Source: Dickeya lacustris (lineage in GTDB: Bacteria; Pseudomonadota; Gammaproteobacteria; Enterobacterales; Enterobacteriaceae). Taken from it: a stretch of DNA of 64,000 bases. The DNA lies in assembly GCF_029635795.1 (NCBI RefSeq), contig NZ_CP114280.1, positions 2,790,001 to 2,854,000 on the forward strand, in the 5' to 3' direction. Below the pieces are notes generated by a model, which worked only from the letters and a program-made list of their open reading frames with translations, made no database searches and had not been told where the DNA came from. Of this stretch, positions 26,945-37,794 are shown in pieces. A program made the position numbers and the translations under genes. Within the stretch, counting starts at the first letter, position 1, and the number at the start of each line of letters is the position of its first letter.

Positions 26945-28759
26945 TTACTGTGTCACCAGTTTGCCGTCTACCGAGACGTTTTTCACCGTGCCAAATTTCC
27001 ACGGCGAGGTGCCGCTGGTCAGGTTGCTGAACGTCAGGTTGTTAAACTGACTGTCGCTCAGGTCGCTGATAGAGGTGGGCGAAACGCCGCTGAATTTGAT
27101 GTTGTTGAAAATAAACTGGCTGTGCCAGATCCCTTTCGTGCTGTCACCGACGATTTCAATCGCCGGGCTCTTGCCGGTGCTGTTCTGCACGGTGACGTTT
27201 TTCACGGTGAAGTCATAGAAGCGAGCAGGCACTTTGGCAGCGGTATAGTCAAGGGTGCCGTTGCTGTCGCTATAACTTAACGTGACGATAACAGCCTGTT
27301 TAGCGAGGCTTTTCATCGCGGTATTACGGAAAACAATACCGTGAGCACCGCCGCCGATGGCTGGGGCGCTCTTGGCGCGTAAACCGATATCGTTCTGGCT
27401 GACCACGTTATTTTCCGCTAAGACATCAACAATACCCGCACCAGTATGGCTGCCGAGGACGACAGCGCCGTGGCCGTGGCGGAAGTAGTTGTTAAACAGC
27501 CACGCCGTTTGCGCAGGCTCCAGACTCTGAGCTTCCTGACCAACGCCTGCGGCGAAGTTGATGCTGTCATCACCGGTATCGAACACGCTGTTGAAGACCA
27601 TCACGTTCTGGCTGTTGCCGAATTCAACGCCGTCGCCATTGTTGGCGTTATAGGTTTGGTGGGTCACACCGTTTTCCACGACGTTCTTGCTTTCCAGGAA
27701 CATAATGCCGTGGTTCGCCGGGTTGCGAATGGTGACGTCAGCCACGTAAACATTTTGCACGCCGCGCAGCGTCACCAGACTTGAGCGGCGCTGGCTATAG
27801 GCATCAGCTTTGCTCATGCCGGTTGCTACCGAGGCAGCAACCTGATTTTTCGCCAGAATCCCGTCGGTGCTGACTTTGCTGTTATCACTCTTCACATACT
27901 GTGGCAGGCTATTGCCCAGCTCGTCTTTTGCATCGGCCGCGCGTTTCCAGCCGTTGCCGTCAATCACGCCTTTACCGACGATACGGATATTTTTAAAGGT
28001 GCCAACGGCAGAGCTGTTCTTGTCGATGGCATTCAACAAGGAGGCCGGGCGTACCTGGGAGACGTAGCTATAAATTTTGTAAGCGTCAGGGTAATCGGCG
28101 GCGTTGTCAGAGCCCAGCAAGGTTGCTCCCTGCACCAGGTTCAGCGTCATGTCGCTTTTCAGCCACAGTGCGCCGGTTTTGAACACCCCGGCAGGCACAT
28201 CGATACGGCAGCCGACGGGACAGGCATCAATCGCTTTTTGAATTGCGCTGGTATTGAGGGTGGTACCGTCACCTTTCGCACCGTATTTGGTGATATCAAT
28301 GACCGATGGTACTGCGGTGGTGGTTGCGGTCACGGCATTGCTGTCAGCGGAGGTGGTGCCATCGGCATACACCGCCCGGACAGTAAAATGATACTCACTG
28401 CTGGCTTTCAGGCCGTCGATTTTGGCGTTTTGTACTACGATGCGGCGATGAAAACTGTTGGTGTCACTCTTATAAAAAGCGCTGATGTAGGGTTTTGCCG
28501 GCGAGTTCTTGTCATTATTCTGGCTGGCGAGCCCGACCAACTGACCATTTTGGTAGATCTGGTAATCACTGATATTTGAGGTATCTTCCGGCGCATCCCA
28601 TACCAGCACCACGCTGTGGTCATCGCTGGATAAGGTCGGCACCTGTAATTTCTGCGGTGCTTGTGCGCTGGTTGCTGCTGCCAGTGCCGAGGTACTGAGC
28701 AGGCATACCGATACCATCGACGCCAGTACAGTACGTCGTAAAAATATGATGTTTTTCAT
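26945..28759 (-). CDS. Exo-poly-alpha-D-galacturonosidase (GH28, PehX/PehN type)
   Basis: The 604-aa protein has a signal peptide (MKNIIFLRRTVLASMVSVCL, cleavage near ALAAA), a fibronectin type III domain (about 35-145) and a GH28 beta-helix (about 150-600). Catalytic motifs are NGDGVEF, DTGDDSINF, GHGAVVLGSHTG and LRAK. Such enzymes release digalacturonate from pectate ends and are exported by soft-rot bacteria. The start at 28759 follows GGAACAAGG. It lies alone between rep and gppA, where E. coli has no gene. Its solitary place recalls pehN rather than the pehVWX cluster, but I cannot decide which it is. Confidence 0.9.
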   Translation of the reverse strand: MKNIIFLRRTVLASMVSVCLLSTSALAAATSAQAPQKLQVPTLSSDDHSVVLVWDAPEDTSNISDYQIYQNGQLVGLASQNNDKNSPAKPYISAFYKSDTNSFHRRIVVQNAKIDGLKASSEYHFTVRAVYADGTTSADSNAVTATTTAVPSVIDITKYGAKGDGTTLNTSAIQKAIDACPVGCRIDVPAGVFKTGALWLKSDMTLNLVQGATLLGSDNAADYPDAYKIYSYVSQVRPASLLNAIDKNSSAVGTFKNIRIVGKGVIDGNGWKRAADAKDELGNSLPQYVKSDNSKVSTDGILAKNQVAASVATGMSKADAYSQRRSSLVTLRGVQNVYVADVTIRNPANHGIMFLESKNVVENGVTHQTYNANNGDGVEFGNSQNVMVFNSVFDTGDDSINFAAGVGQEAQSLEPAQTAWLFNNYFRHGHGAVVLGSHTGAGIVDVLAENNVVSQNDIGLRAKSAPAIGGGAHGIVFRNTAMKSLAKQAVIVTLSYSDSNGTLDYTAAKVPARFYDFTVKNVTVQNSTGKSPAIEIVGDSTKGIWHSQFIFNNIKFSGVSPTSISDLSDSQFNNLTFSNLTSGTSPWKFGTVKNVSVDGKLVTQ

Positions 28760-28860
28760 CCTTGTTCCTTCGTTTTTTAACCAGATAATCTTTTGAACCC
28801 GGTGCGGGTATTCACCGGGTGATTGTACAGGTTTCGGTCCGGACGAAGCGCTGCATGCAC

Positions 28861-28879
28861 ACAGAAACGGTGTTTTATA
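28861..28879 (-). promoter_or_regulatory. KdgR-type operator
   Basis: On the minus strand the sequence TATAAAACACCGTTTCTGT fits the KdgR consensus AATRAAAYRNYRTTTYATT at 16 of 19 positions. It lies about 100 bp upstream of the exo-polygalacturonase start. KdgR represses pectinolysis genes in Dickeya and Pectobacterium until ketodeoxygluconate accumulates. Binding is inferred from the motif alone. Confidence 0.72.
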
Positions 28880-28975
28880 AAAATACATCCTGTATTTCTT
28901 TTTTCCCGTAAGGGGAGTCACAGTTCAGGCAGGCTTATAAAAGAAAGGGGTAACGAATTGTTACCCCATATGACA

Positions 28976-30472
28976 TTAAATGGCGTGTTCTTCAATAACG
29001 AGTGACCAGTGGACGTAACTTTGCCACAGGCTTTCTTGCGACAGGGTTTCCGCCCGCAGCGGGTGCTTATCCAGCCACCCTGCCGGTAAAATGACCCGCA
29101 GGGTTTCGCCTTCAACCCGCAGACGCACTGCAGGTAGCGTGTCGTCACGGCGGCGGCTGGCGAAAATAATCGCTAGCCGTAACAAGCGGCAGAGCCGCTG
29201 GGCCATCGGCGCCGGCAGCGCATTTTGCTGAGTCAGCGGGATAGGGTCGATGGTGTTGCTCTGGTTTTGCAGCAGTGTCGCCAGCAGTTTTTTCTGTGCG
29301 GGCGTAAAACCGGGTAAATCGCTGTGGCGGATAAGGTAAGCTGCATGCTGCGGTGCCTGACGGAAATCAACCCCCAGACCGATTTCATGCACCAGACAAG
29401 CGCTGGCGAGTAGCTCCCGACATCGGCTGTCTAATTGCCAGTCACGCGCAACCTGCTGTAGAAAATTATCGGCCAGCGTTTTCACCCGCTGCGCCTGATC
29501 GCTATCTAACAGGTAACGACGTTGCAGGTTATGTAACGTGCGATGGCGAATATCCTGCTCTATCGGCAACCGGAGCATGCTGTAAACCAAACCTTCGCGC
29601 AGCGCACCGCCTGCAAGGGTCATGGAGTCGATATCCAGTTCCTGGAAAATCGCCAGCAGAATGGATAAACCGCTTGGGAACACCAGCGCGCGCTCCAGCG
29701 TTAACCCTTCAATCTCTAATTCTTCAAGCTTACTGCATTGAATCGCGCGCTGCCGGAGCTGGCGTAATTTACCGAGGGTGATGTATTCATCCATCCCCTG
29801 CGCCACCATGATCTCCTGCAACGCTTGCACCGTGCCGGACGCGCCGACGCAAATCTGCCAACCTTGCTGGCGCAGTGCCGCTGTTATCGGGCGCAGCATG
29901 TCTCGAGCCGCTTGCTCGGCGCGGTCGAAATGCGCCTGTGTGAGGTCACGGTCAGTGAAATAGCGCTCAAGCCAGGTAACACAGCCCATCGGCAGGCTAA
30001 ACAGTTGTGTATGCTGAGATCCGGTTCCGGTTGCAAGCTCGGTGCTGCCGCCGCCAATATCGACGACCAGACGCTGCTCCGGGCCTCCGGTGGTATGCGC
30101 AACACCCTGATAAATTAACCGGGCTTCTTCTTCGCCACTAATAACCTGAATCGGCAGGCCAAGAATCTGGCTGGCGCGCGCCAAAAACTCATCGGCATTA
30201 ATCGCAAGCCTCAGCGTCGCCGTGGCGACAACGCGCACTTGTTGCGGCGGAATGTCTTGTAACCGTTCAGAAAACAGCGCGAGACACTGCCAGCCGCGCT
30301 GCATCGCTTCTGACGACAGCCGGTTATTGCCATCAAGTCCGGCGGCCAGCCGGACTTTGCGCTTGATGCGTGCCAGCGTTTGTACGCTGCCTGCCACTTC
30401 ACGCACGACCAGCATGTGAAAGCTGTTAGACCCTAAATCAATCGCGGCATAGAGAGAAGAAGCGCTTGGCAT
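28976..30472 (-). CDS. gppA: Guanosine-5'-triphosphate,3'-diphosphate pyrophosphatase
   Basis: The 498-aa Ppx/GppA-family phosphatase converts pppGpp to ppGpp. The actin-like ATPase fold shows [17 protein letters not shown] at the start, [24 protein letters not shown] and [14 protein letters not shown]. The start at 30472 aligns with E. coli GppA; a GTG at 30481, directly after the rhlB stop, would add three residues. It follows rhlB on the same strand, as in E. coli, and is probably cotranscribed. Confidence 0.95.
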   Translation of the reverse strand: MPSASSLYAAIDLGSNSFHMLVVREVAGSVQTLARIKRKVRLAAGLDGNNRLSSEAMQRGWQCLALFSERLQDIPPQQVRVVATATLRLAINADEFLARASQILGLPIQVISGEEEARLIYQGVAHTTGGPEQRLVVDIGGGSTELATGTGSQHTQLFSLPMGCVTWLERYFTDRDLTQAHFDRAEQAARDMLRPITAALRQQGWQICVGASGTVQALQEIMVAQGMDEYITLGKLRQLRQRAIQCSKLEELEIEGLTLERALVFPSGLSILLAIFQELDIDSMTLAGGALREGLVYSMLRLPIEQDIRHRTLHNLQRRYLLDSDQAQRVKTLADNFLQQVARDWQLDSRCRELLASACLVHEIGLGVDFRQAPQHAAYLIRHSDLPGFTPAQKKLLATLLQNQSNTIDPIPLTQQNALPAPMAQRLCRLLRLAIIFASRRRDDTLPAVRLRVEGETLRVILPAGWLDKHPLRAETLSQESLWQSYVHWSLVIEEHAI

Positions 30473-30481
30473 ATCGGCCAC

Positions 30482-31774
30482 TCAACCCGGTCGTTTACGG
30501 TTATGATTGTTACGAGGCGCACCGCTGCGGCGAGGCGCACCAGGACGGCGAGGGCCGCTGGCGGAACGCGGACGGCTCAGGCGTTTCGGTTGCGGTAACT
30601 CGGTCAGCAGGGCGTCGCTGTTGTATTTGCTCACCGGAATGCGATGACCAATATAGGTTTCGATAGCCGGTAGATTCAGCGCGTACTCTTCACAGGCAAG
30701 GCTGATAGAGCACCCGCTCGCTCCCGCGCGACCGGTACGACCGATGCGGTGGACGTAATCTTCGCAGTCATCCGGTAAGTCATAGTTAAATACGTGGGTG
30801 ACAGCGGGAATGTGCAGACCGCGTGCGGCGACATCGGTTGCAACCAGAATATCCAGGTTGCCCTGGGTGAAATCGTCCAGAATGCGCAGGCGTTTTTTCT
30901 GTGCCACATCGCCTGTGAGCAGGCCAACACGATGGCCGTCTGCCGCCAGATGGCCCCAAATATCCTCACAGCGATGTTTGGTATTGGCGAATATGATGCA
31001 ACGATCCGGCCACTCTTCTTCGATGAGCGTTTGCAGCAGGCGCATCTTTTCTTCGTTGGACGGATAAAACAGCTCTTCTTTAATGCGGTGCCCGGTTTTT
31101 TGTTCCGGTTCAACTTCAACGTACTCTGCGTTGTTCATCTGCTCGAACGCGAGCTCGCGCACACGGTATGACAGTGTGGCGGAAAACAGCATGTTCAAAC
31201 GTTGATTCGCAGCGGGCATCCGGCGGAACAGCCAGCGAATATCTTTAATGAAACCCAGATCGTACATACGATCGGCTTCATCCAGTACCACAACCTGAAT
31301 GGCACCCAGATGGATGTGATTCTGCTTGGCGTAATCGATTAAGCGGCCCGTCGTCCCAACCAGGATATCGACGCCATCTTCCAATACTTTTAGCTGTTTA
31401 TCGTAACCGTCGCCGCCGTAAGCCAACCCCAGGCGCAGCCCGGTCAGTTTTGCCAACGCTTCTGCATCGGAGTGGATCTGCACAGCCAATTCGCGCGTCG
31501 GCGCCATAATCAGGGCACGGGGTTGGTTGGTCTGGCGGTCGGCAGGTGCGGGGTGAGTCAGCAGATGATGAAAAGTAGACGCCAGAAATGCCAGCGTCTT
31601 GCCCGTTCCTGTTTGCGCCTGACCAGCCACGTCACGACCAGACAGCGTTAGCGGCAAAGCCAGCGCCTGAATGGGTGTGCAGTTATGAAAGCCTTTATTT
31701 TCAAGAGCTTCAATAACCTGCGGATGCAGTGCGAAGTCGGAAAACTTCTGTTCGGTTAAGTGTGTTTTGCTCAT
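30482..31774 (-). CDS. rhlB: ATP-dependent RNA helicase RhlB (degradosome)
   Basis: The 430-aa DEAD-box protein has the Q motif ([26 protein letters not shown]), Walker [19 protein letters not shown], the SAT motif in LFSATLS and [10 protein letters not shown]. The C-terminal tail is rich in Arg and Pro, as usual. It unwinds RNA for PNPase in the RNase E degradosome. It is divergent from trxA, with 118 bp between, as in E. coli. Confidence 0.97.
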   Translation of the reverse strand: MSKTHLTEQKFSDFALHPQVIEALENKGFHNCTPIQALALPLTLSGRDVAGQAQTGTGKTLAFLASTFHHLLTHPAPADRQTNQPRALIMAPTRELAVQIHSDAEALAKLTGLRLGLAYGGDGYDKQLKVLEDGVDILVGTTGRLIDYAKQNHIHLGAIQVVVLDEADRMYDLGFIKDIRWLFRRMPAANQRLNMLFSATLSYRVRELAFEQMNNAEYVEVEPEQKTGHRIKEELFYPSNEEKMRLLQTLIEEEWPDRCIIFANTKHRCEDIWGHLAADGHRVGLLTGDVAQKKRLRILDDFTQGNLDILVATDVAARGLHIPAVTHVFNYDLPDDCEDYVHRIGRTGRAGASGCSISLACEEYALNLPAIETYIGHRIPVSKYNSDALLTELPQPKRLSRPRSASGPRRPGAPRRSGAPRNNHNRKRPG

Positions 31775-31892
31775 AGCGTGGTAGAATATCAGTTAACTAT
31801 TGCTTTACGAAAGCGTATCCAGTGAAATAAAGTCAACCTATAGTTGGTTAATGCTACACCAACTGGATAGCGATAATCCTGCGGAGTAAAAC

Positions 31893-32219
31893 ATGAGCGA
31901 TAAAATTATTCATCTGACAGACGACAGTTTCGAGACAGACGTATTGCAGTCAGCGCACGTGACACTGGTTGATTTCTGGGCAGACTGGTGTGGTCCCTGT
32001 AAAATGATTGCTCCGATTCTCGACGAAATCGCCGATGAGTACGAAGGCAAGTTGCAGATTGCCAAGCTCAACATCGATGAAAACCCGGCAACAGCACCGA
32101 AATACGGCATCCGTGGTATTCCTACTCTGTTGTTGTTCAAAAATGGCGAAGTGGCGGCAACCAAAGTGGGCGCGCTGTCCAAAGGTCAGTTAAAAGAGTT
32201 CCTGAACGCCAATCTGTAA
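31893..32219 (+). CDS. trxA: Thioredoxin 1
   Basis: The 108-aa thioredoxin fold has the redox motif WCGPCK with Cys33 and Cys36, the cis-Pro in RGIPTLLLF and the C-terminal KEFLNANL. It reduces ribonucleotide reductase, PAPS reductase and other disulfide proteins in the cytoplasm. The gene is preceded by GCGGAGTAAAAC. Its place between rhlB and rho is conserved. Confidence 0.97.
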   Translation: MSDKIIHLTDDSFETDVLQSAHVTLVDFWADWCGPCKMIAPILDEIADEYEGKLQIAKLNIDENPATAPKYGIRGIPTLLLFKNGEVAATKVGALSKGQLKEFLNANL

Positions 32220-32238
32220 TTAGTTACGCAATTCTGTT

Positions 32239-32295
32239 CCCGGGCGACAGCGGACTGTGAGATTTTCTCATTCTGACCGCTGGACGCCCAACGGG
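32239..32295. other. Long imperfect hairpin between trxA and rho
   Basis: GGGCGACAGCGG near 32241 pairs with CCGCTGGACGCCC near 32278 with small bulges. An inner stem TGAGA / TCTCA closes the loop. The whole structure spans about 57 nt and starts 20 nt after the trxA stop. It has no T tract. It could stabilise the trxA 3' end or belong to the rho leader. Confidence 0.55.
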
Positions 32296-32637
32296 AAGCA
32301 TGCTAGATTCATCGATACTGCATATCGTACTTACCTATAGTTTGAGCCCCTCTGGGCTTGAGCCTGAAGTTAGAATCTAAAGATTTATTCTGTACCAGGA
32401 TCAAAAAATCATCACTTTACATAAAGTTATTATTTCGATCCGGTAATCTGACAGTTTTACATTAATTGGTTTTAAGGTGTCTTCGATCTCTTGCCGTGTG
32501 TTTATACAGCGTCAGTGCTATTTAGCCTGCGCAGCACGGGTTGCTGGTGGTTGAAGGCTGTTAAGCGGCATGGGTTTCCTGCCATACCATTCACGTTAAT
32601 AGTTCGAGATTTACCCCGAGTTTAAGAACCCACCATT
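32296..32637 (+). other. rho leader region
   Basis: About 340 bp of moderately AT-rich sequence precede rho. In E. coli the equivalent interval holds the rho promoter, a short leader ORF (rhoL) and the Rho-dependent attenuator through which Rho represses its own synthesis. I could not identify a convincing rhoL homologue or a clear promoter here. A small AGCCC/GGGCT hairpin is at 32345-32358. Confidence 0.5.
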
Positions 32638-33897
32638 ATGAATCTTACCGAATTAAAGAATACGCCAGTATCTGAATTGATTACTCTTGGCGAAAATATG
32701 GGGCTGGAGAATCTGGCTCGCATGCGTAAACAGGATATTATTTTCGCTATCCTCAAGCAGCACGCGAAAAGTGGTGAAGATATCTTTGGCGATGGCGTAC
32801 TGGAAATATTGCAGGATGGTTTTGGTTTCCTCCGCTCCGCAGACAGTTCCTACCTCGCCGGCCCTGATGACATCTACGTTTCCCCAAGCCAAATTCGACG
32901 TTTTAACCTCCGCACTGGCGATACCATTTCTGGTAAGATTCGCCCGCCGAAAGAAGGTGAACGTTATTTTGCGCTATTAAAAGTTAACGAAGTTAACTAT
33001 GACAAACCGGAAAATGCCCGCAGCAAAATTCTGTTTGAAAACCTGACGCCGCTGCACGCAAATTCACGTTTGCGTATGGAGCGAGGCAACGGTTCAACGG
33101 AAGACCTGACGGCCCGCGTGCTGGATTTGGCCTCGCCGATCGGTCGTGGTCAGCGTGGCCTGATTGTGGCACCGCCGAAAGCCGGTAAAACCATGCTGTT
33201 GCAAAATATTGCCCAGAGCATCGCTTACAATCATCCTGATTGCGTGCTGATGGTGCTGCTGATTGACGAACGTCCTGAAGAAGTGACGGAAATGCAGCGC
33301 CTGGTGAAAGGAGAAGTGGTGGCGTCAACCTTTGACGAACCGGCTTCTCGCCACGTTCAGGTCGCCGAAATGGTGATAGAGAAAGCCAAGCGTCTGGTTG
33401 AGCATAAGAAAGATGTGATTATTCTGCTCGACTCCATTACCCGTCTGGCGCGTGCCTACAACACCGTAGTGCCAGCTTCCGGCAAGGTGCTGACCGGTGG
33501 TGTGGACGCCAATGCCCTGCATCGTCCGAAGCGTTTCTTCGGTGCGGCGCGTAACGTTGAGGAAGGCGGTAGCCTGACTATCATTGCAACGGCGCTTATC
33601 GACACCGGTTCGAAGATGGACGAAGTGATTTACGAAGAGTTCAAGGGCACCGGTAACATGGAACTGCACTTGTCGCGTAAAATTGCTGAAAAACGCGTGT
33701 TCCCGGCGATTGACTACAACCGTTCCGGTACGCGTAAAGAAGAACTGCTCACCACCTCTGAAGAGCTCCAGAAAATGTGGATCTTGCGTAAGATCATCCA
33801 TCCAATGGGTGAAATTGATGCAATGGAGTTCTTGATCAACAAACTGGCGATGACCAAAACCAATGATGAGTTCTTCGATATGATGAAGCGCTCATAA
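32638..33897 (+). CDS. rho: Transcription termination factor Rho
   Basis: The 419-aa protein starts [28 protein letters not shown] with a helical N-terminus. A cold-shock-type RNA-binding domain follows (about 50-125, GFGFLRS), then the RecA-type ATPase with Walker A PPKAGKT and Walker [17 protein letters not shown]. It has the same length as E. coli Rho and no insertion. Rho is a hexameric RNA translocase that ends untranslated transcripts. Confidence 0.98.
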   Translation: MNLTELKNTPVSELITLGENMGLENLARMRKQDIIFAILKQHAKSGEDIFGDGVLEILQDGFGFLRSADSSYLAGPDDIYVSPSQIRRFNLRTGDTISGKIRPPKEGERYFALLKVNEVNYDKPENARSKILFENLTPLHANSRLRMERGNGSTEDLTARVLDLASPIGRGQRGLIVAPPKAGKTMLLQNIAQSIAYNHPDCVLMVLLIDERPEEVTEMQRLVKGEVVASTFDEPASRHVQVAEMVIEKAKRLVEHKKDVIILLDSITRLARAYNTVVPASGKVLTGGVDANALHRPKRFFGAARNVEEGGSLTIIATALIDTGSKMDEVIYEEFKGTGNMELHLSRKIAEKRVFPAIDYNRSGTRKEELLTTSEELQKMWILRKIIHPMGEIDAMEFLINKLAMTKTNDEFFDMMKRS

Positions 33898-33973
33898 TCT
33901 TCGATAGCGGACTACGAGGTCGATGACGTCTATCTTACCTTATCGACATTCCGCGATTGAAATAGCGCCACTG

Positions 33974-34000
33974 AACGCCACGTAAACGTGGCGTTTTTGT
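33974..34000 (+). terminator. rho terminator
   Basis: The stem AACGCCACG / CGTGGCGTT with a TAAA loop is followed by TTTTGTTTTTTC. It separates rho from the ECA operon. Confidence 0.92.
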
Positions 34001-34162
34001 TTTTTCTCAGGCGTGCCGGTTGCCTGATGCCCGTCAGAATACCTGCGGATATTGCACACAGACGTTTCTGAAAACCCAGCCTACAGACGCAGGAGTACCG
34101 GATTACAGCCGGATTACAGATAGTATGGTCGGAGCGATATTATAGGGTATGACGGGGATATC

Positions 34163-35245
34163 ATGATAAGTGCTCCAGTATTCGCCATGCTGTTGTTCGT
34201 CGTCGTTGTCACTGCCTGCGCTGCACTGCTGGCCGCCCGGAAAATAGCAAACAGGGTCGGCTTGGTTGACCGGCCCAATCACCGTAAGCATCACCATGGT
34301 GCGATACCATTGGTTGGCGGTATCTCGGTTTTTTGCGGTATCGGCGTGCTTGTCTTTCTCTCCCCGGTGGCGCTTCCCGGTTTTCTCGCTTACCTGTCGG
34401 GTATGTTCATATTGATGCTGGTCGGTGTGCTGGACGATCGTTTTGATATACCGATCGGGTGGCGTGTTGCGGCCCAGGCCACGGTTGCGATGATAATGAT
34501 ATTACCCGGTGGTTTGACGTTACAGCATCTTGGGCATCTTCTCGGCCCGGAATGGGATATCCGCCTGGGGGTGATGAATTATCCGATCACTGTTTTTGTG
34601 GTTTGGGCGGCCATTAACGCCTTTAACATGATGGATGGTATTGATGGCCTGCTAGGCGGGCTTGCCGGCGTGTCATTTATGGCTTTGGCGGTGTTGTTTT
34701 ATCAGGGCGCGAATGAGGCTCTGTTGGTCTGGAGTATGGCGCTGATCGCCACCTTACTGCCTTACTGTGCGATGAACCTTGGCCTGTTTGGGCGGCGTTA
34801 CCGGGTTTTTATGGGCGATGCAGGCAGTACGATGGTCGGGTTCAGCGTGATTTGGTTGCTGCTGCAAGGCTCTCAGGGAGAGAGCATGTCATTAAGGCCC
34901 GTCACCGCATTATGGATTATCGCGATTCCCCTCATCGATTTGGTGGCGATCATTTATCGTCGCTTGCGCCGTGGTAGTAATCCATTTTTAGCCGATCGCC
35001 TGCATGTTCACCATTTATTGATGCGTGCCGGTTGGTCTTCGCATCAGGCATGTGCGGTGATTACACTGTGCGCGGCACTGTTGGCTGTGCTAGGAATCAG
35101 TGCGGAAATACTGGCTGTGCCGGAATACCTGATGCTTATTGGTTTCCTGCTGGTGTTTTGCTGTTATGGCTACGCCCTCAAGGGCTCATGGCGGCTGGCG
35201 CGAACCGTTCGACGTATGCAGCGCAGGGACGTGGGCAGCCCTTGA
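34163..35245 (+). CDS. wecA: Undecaprenyl-phosphate GlcNAc-1-phosphate transferase
   Basis: The 360-aa polytopic membrane protein has about eleven hydrophobic segments. The catalytic motifs of the polyprenyl-phosphate HexNAc-1-P transferases are present: DDRFDIP, NAFNMMDGIDGL and the cytoplasmic HVHHLL loop. It makes ECA lipid I and can also start O-antigen synthesis. It is the first gene of the ECA operon. Its TGA overlaps the ATG of a 40-codon ORF. Confidence 0.95.
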   Translation: MISAPVFAMLLFVVVVTACAALLAARKIANRVGLVDRPNHRKHHHGAIPLVGGISVFCGIGVLVFLSPVALPGFLAYLSGMFILMLVGVLDDRFDIPIGWRVAAQATVAMIMILPGGLTLQHLGHLLGPEWDIRLGVMNYPITVFVVWAAINAFNMMDGIDGLLGGLAGVSFMALAVLFYQGANEALLVWSMALIATLLPYCAMNLGLFGRRYRVFMGDAGSTMVGFSVIWLLLQGSQGESMSLRPVTALWIIAIPLIDLVAIIYRRLRRGSNPFLADRLHVHHLLMRAGWSSHQACAVITLCAALLAVLGISAEILAVPEYLMLIGFLLVFCCYGYALKGSWRLARTVRRMQRRDVGSP

Positions 35246-35367
35246 TGTGCGATGAGGGCAGCAAAAAGCGGCCTGCACTCAATGGCTGTACGCCTGCGAC
35301 GGGAGATATCCGTTGTCGGCAACCCGTGATACCCTGCGCCAGAATATTGATCATGCGCCGGTATTAA
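35245..35367 (+). CDS. Small ORF in the place of wzzE, doubtful
   Basis: A 40-codon ORF begins at the wecA stop (TGATG) and ends three bases before the GTG of wecB. It encodes a basic peptide with four Cys (start MCDEGSKKRPALNG, end ILIMRRY). It has no membrane segment and no resemblance that I can see to WzzE. The exact fit between the two genes could be chance, a relic of a deletion, or a coupled small protein that keeps ribosomes on the message. Confidence 0.25.
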   Translation: MCDEGSKKRPALNGCTPATGDIRCRQPVIPCARILIMRRY

Positions 35368-35370
35368 CCT

Positions 35371-36501
35371 GTGAAAGTGTTGACAGTTTTTGGCACCCGT
35401 CCTGAGGCGATCAAAATGGCTCCGGTTATCCGGGCAATGGCCCAGGATCGCTTTTTTGAGCCGCGCGTGTGTGTGACGGCACAACACCGTGACATGCTCG
35501 ATCCGGTTCTGCGGCTGTTTGCTATTGAGCCGGACTACGATCTTGACATCATGCAGCCCGATCAGAACCTGGCTCAGACGTCGGCGCGGATCCTGACCGA
35601 TCTGACGCCGGTGCTGGCGCACTGCCAGCCCGATATCCTGCTGGTGCATGGCGATACCACCACCACCTTGATGGCGAGTCTGGCGGCGTTTTATCAACGC
35701 ATTCCGGTTGCACACATTGAGGCCGGGCTTCGTACCGGTAATCTTGACTCCCCCTGGCCTGAAGAGGCCAATCGCCGTTTAACCGCCCAGCTCGCGGCTT
35801 ACCATTTCGCACCGACCTCGCCTGCCAGACAACACCTGTTGCAGGAAAATATTCCACCGTCGCGTATCTGGGTGACGGGCAATTCGGTGATTGATGCGCT
35901 GTGTTGGGTACGAGAGCGTATCGCGGCTGATGCCGCGTTGCGCCAGCAACTGGCTGAACAGTATGCTTTTCTTGATGAGCGGCGTAAAACCGTGCTTGTG
36001 ACTGGCCACCGGCGTGAGAGCTTTGGTCGCGGTATTGGGCAGATTTGTCATGCGCTGGCCGCATTGGCGCATCGTTATCCTGCGCTACAAATTGTCTACC
36101 CGGTGCACCGTAACCCGCATGTGCGTGAACCGGTGCAGCATATTCTCAGCGGTATCGAGAATGTCTTTCTGATTGAACCGCAAGACTACCTGCCTTTTGT
36201 CTACCTGATGAACCGTGCCTGGCTGATATTAACCGACTCCGGCGGGATTCAGGAGGAAGCACCAGCGCTGGGTAAACCGGTGCTGGTGATGCGAGAAACG
36301 ACCGAGCGTACCGAAGCGCTGTCGGCGGGTGCGGTCAGGCTGGTTGGCACAAACAGTGACGCGATTGTGCATCATGTCTCGGCACTGTTAAGCGATGATG
36401 ACGCTTACAACGCGATGTGTCGCGCGCACTCTCCCTATGGCGAGGGTCACGCCAGCCAACGTATTTTGTCGGTATTAAAAGAACACCGGGTAATGGCATG
36501 A
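35371..36501 (+). CDS. wecB: UDP-GlcNAc 2-epimerase (non-hydrolysing)
   Basis: The 376-aa GT-B-fold enzyme makes UDP-ManNAc for ECA. It shows [51 protein letters not shown] and [25 protein letters not shown], all diagnostic of the family, and has the same length as E. coli WecB. The start codon is GTG at 35371. wecC overlaps its stop by four bases. Confidence 0.96.
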   Translation: MKVLTVFGTRPEAIKMAPVIRAMAQDRFFEPRVCVTAQHRDMLDPVLRLFAIEPDYDLDIMQPDQNLAQTSARILTDLTPVLAHCQPDILLVHGDTTTTLMASLAAFYQRIPVAHIEAGLRTGNLDSPWPEEANRRLTAQLAAYHFAPTSPARQHLLQENIPPSRIWVTGNSVIDALCWVRERIAADAALRQQLAEQYAFLDERRKTVLVTGHRRESFGRGIGQICHALAALAHRYPALQIVYPVHRNPHVREPVQHILSGIENVFLIEPQDYLPFVYLMNRAWLILTDSGGIQEEAPALGKPVLVMRETTERTEALSAGAVRLVGTNSDAIVHHVSALLSDDDAYNAMCRAHSPYGEGHASQRILSVLKEHRVMA

Positions 36502-37781
36502 GTATTGAACGTATTTGTGTGGTTGGGCTTGGGTATATTGGCCTGCCGACGGCGGTGTTACTGGCGACGACGCAGCGCCAGGTTTTTGGTGTAGATGTGA
36601 ACCCGCGAGTGGTAGAGCAGCTCAACCGGGGCCATACTCATATTGACGAGCCGGGTTTGGGGCACGCGTTGCAGCAGGTATGTGCGCAAGGTTATTTGCA
36701 GGCAGGCGCAAAGCCGAGGGCGGCTGAGGTGTTTATTATCGCGGTGCCAACGCCTGTTACGGCAACGCATCAGCCTGATTTATCGCAGGTGCAGGCGGCG
36801 GCAGAATCGCTGGCACCGGTGCTAAAGCGCGGTGATGTGGTGATTCTGGAATCGACCTCGCCGGTCGGCACTACCGAAAGTGTGGCGGCGTGGCTGGCGC
36901 AGGCGCGCCCTGATTTGCGCTTTCCTCATCAGGCGGGTGAACAGGCCGATGTGCATCTGGCTTATTGCCCGGAACGGGTACTGCCGGGGCGTATTATGAG
37001 CGAACTGGTGAGCAATGACCGGGTGATTGGCGGCATGACTGCCGCGTGCTCGGCGCGGGCCCGTGAGCTGTATCGCCTGTTTGTTGACGGCGAATGCGTT
37101 ATCACCGACGTGCGCACGGCGGAAATGTGCAAGCTGGTGGAAAATAGCTTTCGTGACGTCAACATTGCGTTTGCCAACGAACTTTCGATGCTGTGCGCGC
37201 AGCAGCAGATTGATGTGTGGGAATTGATTCGTCTGGCTAACCGCCATCCACGCGTGAATATTTTACAACCTGGGCCGGGGGTGGGCGGGCACTGTATCGC
37301 GGTTGACCCGTGGTTTCTGATAGCCCGTCACCCCGAGCAAACGCAGTTGATTCGTTGTGCCCGGACGGTTAATGACACCAAACCGCACTGGGTGGTGGAA
37401 CAGGTAAAAATCGCGGTGGCGGATGCGCTGGCAAGCCGACGGCAACCCGCTACGGAACTCTGCATTGCCTGTCTTGGGCTGGCATTCAAAGCCGATGTGG
37501 CGGATTTACGGGAAAGTCCGGCGCTGGCGATTACCGAGCAGATTGCCACATGGCATCCGGGCCGCACCTGGGTGGTGGAGCCGAATCTGGCGCAACTTCC
37601 CCCTGCGTTGCAGGGCCGTGCAGTCTTGGTGGATAGCACTCAGGCGTTGGCATTGGCCGATATTATGGTGGTGTTGGTCGATCATCGCCAATTTCGGGCG
37701 ATTACGCCTGAACAGGTAACGCAACATTGGGTGGTGGATACCAAAGGGATCTGGCGAAACACCGGTCATGCATGCCCTTAA
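36498..37781 (+). CDS. wecC: UDP-ManNAc dehydrogenase
   Basis: The 427-aa UDP-sugar dehydrogenase oxidises UDP-ManNAc to UDP-ManNAcA with NAD. It has the Rossmann motif [35 protein letters not shown] and the catalytic Cys in [15 protein letters not shown]. The start at 36498 overlaps the wecB stop (ATGA) and matches E. coli MSFATISVIG-type starts; the 27 upstream codons in the same frame lie inside wecB. Only 13 bp separate it from wecD, so rffG and rffH are absent here. Confidence 0.96.
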   Translation: MSIERICVVGLGYIGLPTAVLLATTQRQVFGVDVNPRVVEQLNRGHTHIDEPGLGHALQQVCAQGYLQAGAKPRAAEVFIIAVPTPVTATHQPDLSQVQAAAESLAPVLKRGDVVILESTSPVGTTESVAAWLAQARPDLRFPHQAGEQADVHLAYCPERVLPGRIMSELVSNDRVIGGMTAACSARARELYRLFVDGECVITDVRTAEMCKLVENSFRDVNIAFANELSMLCAQQQIDVWELIRLANRHPRVNILQPGPGVGGHCIAVDPWFLIARHPEQTQLIRCARTVNDTKPHWVVEQVKIAVADALASRRQPATELCIACLGLAFKADVADLRESPALAITEQIATWHPGRTWVVEPNLAQLPPALQGRAVLVDSTQALALADIMVVLVDHRQFRAITPEQVTQHWVVDTKGIWRNTGHACP

Positions 37782-37794
37782 CCGGAGTTGACCT

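Noticed and set aside
35246..35370. Remnant of wzzE
   Set aside because: I looked for WzzE-like sequence in the wecA-wecB gap and found none; the gap is also too short.
36417..36497. N-terminal extension of wecC inside wecB
   Set aside because: It lies within the wecB coding sequence and the extension is absent from WecC proteins; the ATGA overlap start is standard.
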